From contig JBFWRV010000009.1 in assembly GCA_050248715.1 (NCBI GenBank), positions 1 through 64,000 on the forward strand: a stretch of 64,000 nt of DNA. Direction: 5' to 3'. Both the position numbers and the translations under genes were made by a program. The notes beneath the pieces were generated by a model, which saw only the letters and a program-made list of their open reading frames with translations, did no database searches and was not told where the DNA came from. This DNA is from AWTP1-13 sp050248715 (GTDB lineage: Bacteria; Pseudomonadota; Alphaproteobacteria; Rhizobiales; Hyphomicrobiaceae). This document shows positions 54,201-61,393 of this stretch, piece after piece. Every line of letters begins with the position of its first letter. The first letter of the stretch is position 1.

Positions 54201-56592
54201 CAACGTGAAGCTCGAGCCGGCAGAGAAGGTGAAGTCCGGTGCGACGCTCATCGTCCCCGTCAAGGTCGGCGGCCTTGCAGCCGGCGAGGAGGCGCGCATC
54301 ACGATTGCCGCCACCGATGTCGGCATCCTCAACCTCACGCGCTTCGAGGCGCCCAAGCCGCAGGACTGGTTCTTCGGCCAGCGCCGGCTCGGCACCGAGA
54401 TTCGCGACGTCTACGGCCGCCTGATCGACAGCATGCGCGCCGAGCGCGGCCGCCTGCGCTCCGGCGGCGACGGCTCGGCCGGGGCAATGTCCGTGCAGGG
54501 CAGCCCGCCGGTGGAGGCGACGCTGGCCCTCTTCTCCGGCATCGTGAAGGTCGGCAGCGATGGGACGGCACAGGTCGAGTTCCAGTTGCCCGATTTCAAC
54601 GGCACGGTGCGCCTCTCGGCGGTCGCCTGGAGTGGCGACAAAGTCGGCTCCGCGACCAGGGACGTGATCGTGCGCGATCCGGTGGCGCTGACCGTATCGG
54701 GCCCGCGCTTCCTCACGCTCGGCGACGAGGCACGACTCGAGCTTGCGCTGCACAACGTGGAAGGCGCAGCGGGCTCCTACAGCATCACGGGCCTGTACGA
54801 GCAGGAGGCCGGGGCACAATCGCAACCGGGCTTCGAGCGCGCCGTGGCGCTCAACGCTGGCGAACGCAGGCGCGAGGCATTTGCGCTCAAGGCCGGCGAG
54901 GTCGGACAGACCACGCTCGCCGTGCGTGTCACGGGCCCCAACGGCATCGACGTGAAGCGCCGCCTCACCTTCGACGTGAAGGTGCCGGCGGGCGACATCC
55001 GCCGCCTAACCGTGAGCCAGCTGCAGGCCAGGGGCGGCAAGATCACCCTCACGGGCGATCTCTTCCAGGACCTCATTCCGCGCCGCTCGAAGGCGACCAT
55101 AACGGTCGGCCCGACGGCGTCGCTGGATGTGCCGGGCATTCTCGCTGTGCTCGACCGCTACCCTTACGGCTGCGCCGAGCAGACGACGAGCCGCGCCCTG
55201 CCGCTGCTCTACGTCAACGACGTGGCCAGACGCATAGGTCTTGCCACCGATACGCAGCTGCGCGAGCGCATCGACGGCGCCATCGCCCGTGTGTTCGAGA
55301 TGCAGGACAGCTCCGGCGCCTTCGGCATCTGGGGCCCATCCGACGGCGACATGTGGCTGACGAGCTACGTCACCGACTTCCTGACGCGAGCAAGGGAGGC
55401 GGGGTTCAGCGTGCGCCAGCAGGCCTTCAACCAGGCGCTCGACCGGCTGCAGAACTACATCAGCTACGCGCAGGACTTCGAGCAGGGCGGCGAGGGCCGG
55501 GCCTATGCGCTCTACGTGCTCGCGCGCAACGGCCGCGCGCCGATCGGGGAACTGCGCTACTACGTCGACACGCGGCTCGACCGCTTCGCGACGCCGCTGG
55601 CGCAGGCGCAGCTCGGCGCGGCGCTGTCGATGCTGGGCGACAAGCCCCGCGCCGAGAAGGCGCTGCAGGCCGCACTCGCAAGCCTCGGCGATGCTGACGA
55701 CGGCCTCACCCGGCGCGACTACGGGACGGGCGTGCGCGATCGCGCGGCGCTGATCACGCTGGCGTCGGAAACCGGGCTTGCCAAGGCCGAGGTGCCCCGG
55801 CTCGTCGATGTGGCGGCGAAGGCTTACAAGGCCAAGACGTACACCTCGACGCAGGAGCAGGCATGGATGCTGCTGGCAGCGCGCGCCGTGGCGGAGGAGG
55901 CCGGCAATGCCGCACTCTCCGTCAACGGGTCGGCGCACAAGGGCCAGCTGATCCGCTCGCTGACGCCCGCGGACGTCAAGGATGGCGCGCTCACCATCGC
56001 CAATGCCGGCGATACGCCGGTGCATGCGATGGTGTCGGTCGTCGGTGCGGCGCTGACGCCCGAGCCGGCGGTGTCCAAGGGCTTCACCATCGAGCGAACC
56101 TACTACACGCTCGACGGCAAGAAAGTGGACCTCGCCAGTGCCAACGGCGGGCAGGGCGAGCTCAGGCAGAACGACCGCCTGGTCGTGGTGCTGAAGGTGG
56201 AGTCACCGGAGACCGGCGGTCGCATTCTCGTCGTCGACCGTCTGCCGGCCGGCCTCGAGATCGAGAATCCGCGCCTCGTCGACAGCGGCGACATCAAGAC
56301 GCTCGACTGGCTGAAGGTGCCGCTGAAGCCGCAGCACACCGACTTCCGCGATGACCGCTTCGTGGCCGCCTTCGACTTCTTCGGCTCGAGCGACGGCCGT
56401 CGCGGGCGACGCAATGCCGACGGCGACGAGGAGCACCGCGATCCCGCCAGCGCGGCCACGGTCGCCTACCTCGTGCGCGCCGTGACGCCCGGCTCCTTTG
56501 CGCATCCGGCAGCAACGGTGGAGGACATGTACCGCCCCGACCGCTTCGCGCGCACCGCCTCCGGCCGTCTGCAAGTGAAGGCGAAGGAGTGA
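51295..56592 (+). CDS. Bacterial alpha-2-macroglobulin with thioester site (YfhM/ECAM type)
   Basis: 1765 residues. A signal peptide MSPLLRHFLALLLALSLPGL with AGA-QEK cleavage; no lipobox Cys, unlike the E. coli lipoprotein. Repeated MG beta-sandwich domains fill the N-terminal half, including GRAPPGPLDAF-like and FAYTDRGVYRGGEQVHLATL blocks. The thioester is C1293-A-E-Q1296 in YPYGCAEQTTSRALPLLYV, able to trap attacking proteases covalently. A helical TED domain and a final CUB/RBD-like region follow. It is thought to act with PBP1C in the periplasm, protecting the cell when the outer membrane is breached. The pbpC start lies 5 bases after its stop. Confidence 0.93.
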   Translation: MSPLLRHFLALLLALSLPGLAGAQEKPFAHAGVQADAKRYESYLRSSWQPKGEGRTLRADGARILAAGNDPRAASRAYAQAVVFDAGDTEAWTGLARALLAIKPDQGSERYDLPVNASGAALIAYERARTPATKAAALWVLHEALKRRSYWRPAIDALKTSLSLAENVQVREAYDALVSEHGFRILEYKVDADAAQPRLCIQLSERLAPGRIDWAQYFKVDGKDPQAVTAETRQICLDGLVHGKRYEVQVREGLPSSIGETLAKTAELAIYVKDRAPSVRATGRGYVLPNRGQQGIPLVTVNTEVVSVEVYRIGDRNLAQTLQSGDFAKQISSYDIAALKERTGAKVYAGELAVASRLNEDVTTAFPIAEAVPKLQPGVYVLAAYANAKKDDDGYRTGATQWFIVSDLGLTTINGDDGLHTFVRSLASATPVANANLRLIARNNEVLASAKTDSRGYARFEAGLKSGEGGQAPAVVVADTADGDYAFLDLSTGAFDLTDRGVKGRTAPGPLDAFAYTDRGVYRGGEQVHLATLVRDRTGKAAAIPVTLIFARPDGVEHARVTLTDQGQGGRATTLALPGSAMTGTWRVKVHTDPKSSPITQAAFLVEDFVPERLELKLEPTVQALTPHVPGPVKLSGRYLYGPPATGLAVEGEIAVRLAKGDLPGLAGYKFGLADEQVAPVRKPLENLPATNADGMADIAVQLPAIPKTSRPLEADVILKLRESGGRTIERTVTLPVDLKTPRIGIKPLFINNQAPEGEAARFEAILLGADGKATDAKGLKWELLRLDQRWQWYSRDGSWNFEPVTHTRRVATGTADAAPGAPAKIEARLDWGRYRLEVSTADSSGLVISSLVFSAGYYADEAADSPEVLDVALDKPSYRIGETARLKVTTRMAGRALVAVMSSGLASMQEVDLPAGGGEVPIKVSDDWNPGAYVTVTLYRPMDEKARRMPSRALGLRWLAIDQTPRMLNVKLEPAEKVKSGATLIVPVKVGGLAAGEEARITIAATDVGILNLTRFEAPKPQDWFFGQRRLGTEIRDVYGRLIDSMRAERGRLRSGGDGSAGAMSVQGSPPVEATLALFSGIVKVGSDGTAQVEFQLPDFNGTVRLSAVAWSGDKVGSATRDVIVRDPVALTVSGPRFLTLGDEARLELALHNVEGAAGSYSITGLYEQEAGAQSQPGFERAVALNAGERRREAFALKAGEVGQTTLAVRVTGPNGIDVKRRLTFDVKVPAGDIRRLTVSQLQARGGKITLTGDLFQDLIPRRSKATITVGPTASLDVPGILAVLDRYPYGCAEQTTSRALPLLYVNDVARRIGLATDTQLRERIDGAIARVFEMQDSSGAFGIWGPSDGDMWLTSYVTDFLTRAREAGFSVRQQAFNQALDRLQNYISYAQDFEQGGEGRAYALYVLARNGRAPIGELRYYVDTRLDRFATPLAQAQLGAALSMLGDKPRAEKALQAALASLGDADDGLTRRDYGTGVRDRAALITLASETGLAKAEVPRLVDVAAKAYKAKTYTSTQEQAWMLLAARAVAEEAGNAALSVNGSAHKGQLIRSLTPADVKDGALTIANAGDTPVHAMVSVVGAALTPEPAVSKGFTIERTYYTLDGKKVDLASANGGQGELRQNDRLVVVLKVESPETGGRILVVDRLPAGLEIENPRLVDSGDIKTLDWLKVPLKPQHTDFRDDRFVAAFDFFGSSDGRRGRRNADGDEEHRDPASAATVAYLVRAVTPGSFAHPAATVEDMYRPDRFARTASGRLQVKAKE

Positions 56593-56597
56593 GGGCC

Positions 56598-58850
56598 GTG
56601 CCGGATTGGCCGAAGCGCGCCGCACGCGATTGCCCTCCCCCAGACGCTTCCCCTCCCCCTTGCGGGGAGGGGTCAGGGGTGGGGGGAATCCCTGCGGCAG
56701 AGGTTCGGGAACCCCCCCCTCCCTCTCCCAGAAGGGGGGAGGGAAGTGCCTTTGGTTTGGCGCACATGCTCGGGTATGAAGCCCTCGCTTTGGCGCTGCT
56801 CGCTTGTGCTGCCGCAGCCACGCTCGCCGTGATCTGGCAACGCATGCCGCCGCTGTCGCTGGCGCGGGCCGAGACGATGTCCGTCACGGTCCTCGATCGC
56901 AACGACAGGCTGCTGCGGGCCTACACGACGCCGGACGGGCGCTGGCGGCTGCCCATTGCCGCCAAGGACGTCGACCCGCGCTACCTCGCCATGCTGATGG
57001 CGTTCGAGGACCGCCGGTTCCGGAGCCACCATGGCGTCGATCCCTACGCCATCGGGCGCGCCGGCTGGCAGCTGGTTGGCCATGGCCGCATCGTCTCGGG
57101 CGGCTCGACGCTCACAATGCAGGTTGCGCGCCTGCTCACCGAGCACGAGCGCTCCGCCGCCGGCAAGCTCAGGCAGATGCTACACGCCCTGGCGCTGGAG
57201 CGCCGGCATTCCAAGGATCAGATCCTCGCGCTCTACCTCCGCCTCGCGCCGTTCGGCGGCAATCTGGAAGGCGTGCGCGCGGCCTCGCTGGCCTACTTCG
57301 GCAAAGAGCCTCGGCGGCTGTCGCTGGCGGAGGCTGCCCTTCTCGTGGCGCTGCCGCAGTCGCCGGAGACGCGCCGTCCCGATCGCTTTCCCGAAGCTGC
57401 CCGACGCGCGCGCAATCGCGTACTGGCCCATGCCGCTCTGCATGGCGTTATCCCGCGCGAGGAGGCGGCGCGCGCCGCAAACGAACGCATGCCGACCGCG
57501 CGCCGCGAGTTCCCCATGCTGGCGCCGCATCTGGCCGACGACGAGATCGAGCGGGACAAGACGCGCTTGGTGCATCGCCTGACCATCGACCGGTCGACAC
57601 AGGCCAACCTCGAACAGCTGGCACGCGAGCACACGGCAGGCCTCGGCGGCCGGCTGTCCGCAGCGCTCATCGCGCTCGACCACAAGACCGGCGAGGTCGT
57701 GGCCCATGTCGGCTCGCCGGGCTACCTCGACGAGGACTGCTTCGGCGCCGTCGACATGACGATGGCCGTGCGCTCGCCGGGCTCCACGCTCAAGCCCTTC
57801 ATCTACGGCCTCGCCTTCGAGGCCGGCCTCGCCCATCCCGAGACGCTGATCGAGGACCGGCCGGCCCGCTTCGGCGCCTACGTGCCGAAGAACTTCGATC
57901 AGGACTGGCACGGCACGGTGACGATCCGCATGGCGCTCGCTCAGTCGCTCAACATTCCCGCAGTCAAGGCGCTGGATGCGCTGGGGCCGCCGAGGCTGTT
58001 CGGCCGGCTGGCCCACGTGGGCGTCATGCCGGTGCTGCCCAAGGGCGCCGAGCCGACGCTGGCGATCGCGCTCGGCGGCCTCGGTCTCCGACTCGCCGAT
58101 CTCGCTTCGCTCTATGCCGGCCTGGCACGCGGCGGCGAGCCGGTCACCCTCGTCCATCGCCGCGACGCGAGCAGAAGCCAGAGCGAGGTCAAGCCGCCGG
58201 CAACCGCTCGACTTCTTTCGCCGGTCGCGGCCTGGTACATTACGGACATCCTGCGCAACGCACCCGCACCCGCCAACGCCAAGCCGGGCGAGATCGCCTA
58301 CAAGACCGGCACCTCCTACGGCTTTCGCGACGCTTGGGCAGTCGGCTACGATGGCCGCCACACCGTCGCGGTGTGGGTCGGCCGGCCCGACGGCGCCGCC
58401 ACGCCTGGCCTTGCCGGCCGCACCGCTGCAGCGCCGCTACTGTTCGACGCTTTTGCCCGTCTCTCGGCGCGGCGCGCGCCGTTGCCGTCTGCGCCTTCCG
58501 GCGCGCTAGCTGCCTCGGGCCCCGACCTGCCGCCGCCGCTCAAGAGATTCCGCGAGGGCATGGCAGCGACCATCGCGTCCAGTACAGGCGCGTACCTGGA
58601 ACCCCCGGTGCAGATCGCCTTCCCGCCCGACCGCTCCGAGCTCGACGCGGAGGATACCGATGGCACCGGCATCATCGTCAAGGCGGAGGGTGGTGCCCTG
58701 CCGCTGACCTGGCTCGTCGACGGCGTGCCGATCGATGCGGATCCGATGCGGCGCGAGGCGGAGCTGCCGACGGGCAGCCGTGGCTTTCTCAAGCTGTCGG
58801 TGATCGACGCCCAGGGCCGCGCCGACCGCGTGACCGTGCGGGTGAAGTAA
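56598..58850 (+). CDS. pbpC: Penicillin-binding protein 1C
   Basis: 750 residues if read from GTG 56598, which has AAGGAG 8 bases upstream; ATG 56766 is an alternative giving 694. Residues about 10-55 are Pro/Gly/Arg-rich and encoded by a palindromic repeat. A membrane anchor follows (57-77). The glycosyltransferase GT51 domain has the catalytic Glu of FEDRRFRSHHGVDP near 137, and GGSTLTMQVARLL. The transpeptidase domain has S396-T-L-K399 (SPGSTLKPFIYG), AQSLN, and K569-T-G (YKTGTSYG). A C-terminal BiPBP_C domain ends the chain. Pairs with alpha-2-macroglobulin as in many proteobacteria. Confidence 0.93.
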   Translation: MPDWPKRAARDCPPPDASPPPCGEGSGVGGIPAAEVREPPPPSPRRGEGSAFGLAHMLGYEALALALLACAAAATLAVIWQRMPPLSLARAETMSVTVLDRNDRLLRAYTTPDGRWRLPIAAKDVDPRYLAMLMAFEDRRFRSHHGVDPYAIGRAGWQLVGHGRIVSGGSTLTMQVARLLTEHERSAAGKLRQMLHALALERRHSKDQILALYLRLAPFGGNLEGVRAASLAYFGKEPRRLSLAEAALLVALPQSPETRRPDRFPEAARRARNRVLAHAALHGVIPREEAARAANERMPTARREFPMLAPHLADDEIERDKTRLVHRLTIDRSTQANLEQLAREHTAGLGGRLSAALIALDHKTGEVVAHVGSPGYLDEDCFGAVDMTMAVRSPGSTLKPFIYGLAFEAGLAHPETLIEDRPARFGAYVPKNFDQDWHGTVTIRMALAQSLNIPAVKALDALGPPRLFGRLAHVGVMPVLPKGAEPTLAIALGGLGLRLADLASLYAGLARGGEPVTLVHRRDASRSQSEVKPPATARLLSPVAAWYITDILRNAPAPANAKPGEIAYKTGTSYGFRDAWAVGYDGRHTVAVWVGRPDGAATPGLAGRTAAAPLLFDAFARLSARRAPLPSAPSGALAASGPDLPPPLKRFREGMAATIASSTGAYLEPPVQIAFPPDRSELDAEDTDGTGIIVKAEGGALPLTWLVDGVPIDADPMRREAELPTGSRGFLKLSVIDAQGRADRVTVRVK
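56632..56745 (-). repeat. GC-rich REP-like palindromic element, copy 2, inside the pbpC reading frame
   Basis: CCCCTCCCC at 56650-56658 and GGGGAGGGG at 56664-56672 form a perfect 9-bp stem with loop CTTGC. A second C-run/G-run stem lies at 56717-56743. Read on the minus strand it contains ACCCCTGACCCCTCCCC, close to the copy at 7841-7935. The element keeps the pbpC frame open and encodes CPPPDASPPPCGEGSGVGG, a peptide typical of such repeats when translated. Confidence 0.7.
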
Positions 58851-58906
58851 CTCTTTCTCGTTCGCCATCGCTGGCATAGCAGGCCGTCCGCATGTAGTAT
58901 CTGCTC

Positions 58907-59983
58907 ATGTTTTGTCCATTGCACGGCGTGACAAGCTTCAGGCAAATCATCGTTGCGACTGCCGTCGCCCTTCTTGTCGCAGTCTGGGCAGGCTCAGGGC
59001 GCGCCCAAGCGCCGCTTCCCGCGCTGGGCGCCGATCTCGAGGCCACCTCCGTCTCCGGCCTTTCCGCAGGGGCGTTCATGGCGAGCCAGTTCCACATCGC
59101 CAATTCGAGCATCGTCGTCGGCGCCGGCATCGTCGCCGGTGGACCGTACGGCTGCGCGGCGGCTGCCACGCCCTGGTTCGCGCGCCCGTTCGGCCTTGGC
59201 GCAACCATATACTGGGCGAGCGGCCGCTGCATGGCGGGCAGCCGCCTGGGCTTCGGCGTCCCCGCCACAGGCCGGCTGGAAGGGCAGATCCGCGAGATGG
59301 CCCGTGCCGGCAGCATCGATGCCCTGGAAGGCGTTGCGCGCGCCCGCATCTATCTCTTCACGAGCACGGCCGACGATAGGGTGATCTCGCCTGTCGTGGA
59401 TGCCGCGCAGGCGCTCTATGCAAAACTCGGCGTGCCTGAAGGCAGGGTCCAGCTCGTTCGGCGCAACGATGCCAAGCACGCCTTCGTCACGGAGGAGAAG
59501 GGCGCCAGGTGCGGCACGCAAGATTCGACCTACATCACGGACTGCAACTACGATCAGGCCGGCGCCATTCTGCGCCACGTCTATCCGGACGTATCAAGGC
59601 GCAGCGGGCGAGCGCCGGGCGGCGCGACCAGGTTCGACCAGCGGCCTTATACGCGCGGCTCACTCGCGCACGGCATGGCCGACACCGGCTATCTTCATGT
59701 CCCCGAGGACTGCCTCAACGCGCGCGCCTGCAGAGTTCACGTCGTCTTCCACGGCTGCAACCAGACCGGCGAAGGCTTCGTGCGCGACGCGGGCTACCTC
59801 GGGTGGGCCGACGGCAATCGCATCATCCTGCTCTTCCCGCAGGTGGAGAAGCAGCCCTTGCACGACCCGCCGGGTTGCTGGGATTGGGTCGGCTATACCG
59901 GGCCCGACTATCTCACGCGGGAGGGCGCGCAAATCTCAGCCGTCAGGCGCATGCTCGAGCGGCTCGCGGAGCAGACCAACTGA
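58907..59983 (+). CDS. Exported PHB-depolymerase-like serine esterase
   Basis: 358 residues with a signal peptide ending near GRAQ (residues 1-34). The lipase box is S53 in SVSGLSAGAFMA. A probable catalytic His is in DAKHAFVTEE. Late blocks VVFHGCNQTGEGFV and GCWDWVGYTGPDY are typical of secreted poly(3-hydroxybutyrate) depolymerase-like esterases (PF10503 group). It probably degrades polyesters or related esters outside the cell. It converges with the LysR gene; 15 bases lie between the stops. Confidence 0.85.
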   Translation: MFCPLHGVTSFRQIIVATAVALLVAVWAGSGRAQAPLPALGADLEATSVSGLSAGAFMASQFHIANSSIVVGAGIVAGGPYGCAAAATPWFARPFGLGATIYWASGRCMAGSRLGFGVPATGRLEGQIREMARAGSIDALEGVARARIYLFTSTADDRVISPVVDAAQALYAKLGVPEGRVQLVRRNDAKHAFVTEEKGARCGTQDSTYITDCNYDQAGAILRHVYPDVSRRSGRAPGGATRFDQRPYTRGSLAHGMADTGYLHVPEDCLNARACRVHVVFHGCNQTGEGFVRDAGYLGWADGNRIILLFPQVEKQPLHDPPGCWDWVGYTGPDYLTREGAQISAVRRMLERLAEQTN

Positions 59984-59998
59984 CAGCTCGGCGCAGGC

Positions 59999-60973
59999 TC
60001 AGCCGGCCTGCAGGCGCACCTTGGCGAGACCGCTGCTTGCCGGCGCGTCGGCGACCACGGCGAAGTTGCCGACGGTGGACATGCCCGTGCCGTTCCGGGC
60101 ATCGCGGAACCAGTCGGCGAGAAAATCGAGCAGCGCACGCATGCGTGGCAGGACGTGCTTGGCACTCGGGTACAGCGCCCAAAGCGCCGCATTGGTTGCG
60201 ACCTCGAAGTCGGGGAGCACCTGCACGAGCTTGCCCGAGCGCAATTCGCACAGCACCTCAAGCTCGGAGGCGCGGATCAGGCCGAGCCCATCGACCGCCG
60301 CACGGCAGAGAAGCTCGCCGTTGTTGGACCTCAGCGGGCCCTGCACGCGCACCGTCCTTTCCCTGCCGTCCTTGCTGAACGACCACTGGCGGGACTCGCC
60401 GAGCAGGAGGCACTGATGCCGGACCAGGTCCTCGGGGACCATCGGACGCCCGGCGCGCGCAAGATAGGCCGCCGACCCGACGATGACATGGCGGTCGGGG
60501 GCGAGGCGTTTGGCGATCAACGAGGAATCCGACAGAACGCCGGTACGGATCGCCACGTCGTAGCCGTCCTCCTGCAGGTTGACCTGCCGGTCGTGCAGGT
60601 CAACATGCACATCGATTTCCGGGAAAGCCCGGACGAACTCGCATAGCGCGGGCGCCACGTACCGCCGCCCGAGGCAGGCCGGCGCCGCAATCTTGAGCCT
60701 GCCTTTCGGCTTGCTCACCTTGTCGTCGACGCTGGCGCGGGCCGCTTCGATTTCGGACAGGATGCGCTCGACATGCCCGAGGAAAGCTGCACCTTCCTCG
60801 GTGATGCGGATCGATCTCGTCGTTCGATCGAACAATCGCGCTGACAGCTCGTCCTCGAGGGACTGGATCCGCTTGGAGATCGTGCCCGGCGTCAAACCGA
60901 GCTCAGTGCCCACGGCCGACAAGTTCTGCACTGCCGCCACCCGGGCGAAGATGCGCATATCCTGAATATCCAT
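59999..60973 (-). CDS. LysR family transcriptional regulator
   Basis: 324 residues. The winged helix-turn-helix at residues 3-62 reads MRIFARVAAVQNLSAVGTEL with the recognition segment TPGTISKRIQSLEDEL. The effector domain begins GRLKIAAPACLGRRYVAPAL. Start ATG 60973 gives the standard N-terminus; the in-frame ATG at 61009 is less likely. Intact, unlike the LysR remnant at 44 kb. Its targets are not obvious: the neighbouring PHB-depolymerase-like gene converges with it rather than diverging. Confidence 0.9.
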   Translation of the reverse strand: MDIQDMRIFARVAAVQNLSAVGTELGLTPGTISKRIQSLEDELSARLFDRTTRSIRITEEGAAFLGHVERILSEIEAARASVDDKVSKPKGRLKIAAPACLGRRYVAPALCEFVRAFPEIDVHVDLHDRQVNLQEDGYDVAIRTGVLSDSSLIAKRLAPDRHVIVGSAAYLARAGRPMVPEDLVRHQCLLLGESRQWSFSKDGRERTVRVQGPLRSNNGELLCRAAVDGLGLIRASELEVLCELRSGKLVQVLPDFEVATNAALWALYPSAKHVLPRMRALLDFLADWFRDARNGTGMSTVGNFAVVADAPASSGLAKVRLQAG

Positions 60974-61252
60974 ATCGTTCCCCCACCCCACACAGGCGCC
61001 GTCCAGCATTCCGCAAGCGGTCGGACGACACTTCTGGAAGGCTGTGTTTCACATTATTGTGACTTTTGGGGCGGCACTGTAACCGCCACGGCGCTCCAGT
61101 TCAAACTCGAATTGAGACGCCACGTCTCGTGCCGACAAGAGCACGTCGCCAGATCGCCACAACCCTTGCGTCGGAGCGGCCCGATTAGCGGCCTTCATCA
61201 AGCGATTTGCCAGCGCGGGCAGCCTCGCGAACGGCGTTAACGATAGTTCCGG

Positions 61253-61302
61253 GTGTGACCAACGAGACGTCCGCGAAGCAGACGTCTCGACGTGGGTCAC
61301 AC
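61253..61302. repeat. Long interrupted inverted repeat between the LysR gene and the DUF4175 gene
   Basis: Outer arms GTGTGACC (61253-61260) and GGTCACAC (61295-61302) are perfect. Inner arms CGAGACGTC (61263-61271) and GACGTCTCG (61281-61289) are also perfect, around a 9-base loop. The whole could fold into a strong hairpin 92 bases after the DUF4175 stop on the minus strand, possibly as its terminator, or act as an operator for the LysR gene. The rest of 60974-61393 has no gene I can support. Confidence 0.6.
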
Positions 61303-61393
61303 GCAAATCACTGCTTGGCTTGTGCCCTTCAGAACGCGAGGTACGTCCTCGCGCGCCCCACGCCGCGACGATTTTCGCGATCAGGGCACTAGG

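Noticed and set aside
56804..58879. Second plus-strand frame of 691 codons within pbpC
   Set aside because: Arg/Pro-rich shadow of the correct frame, which has the GT51 and transpeptidase motifs.
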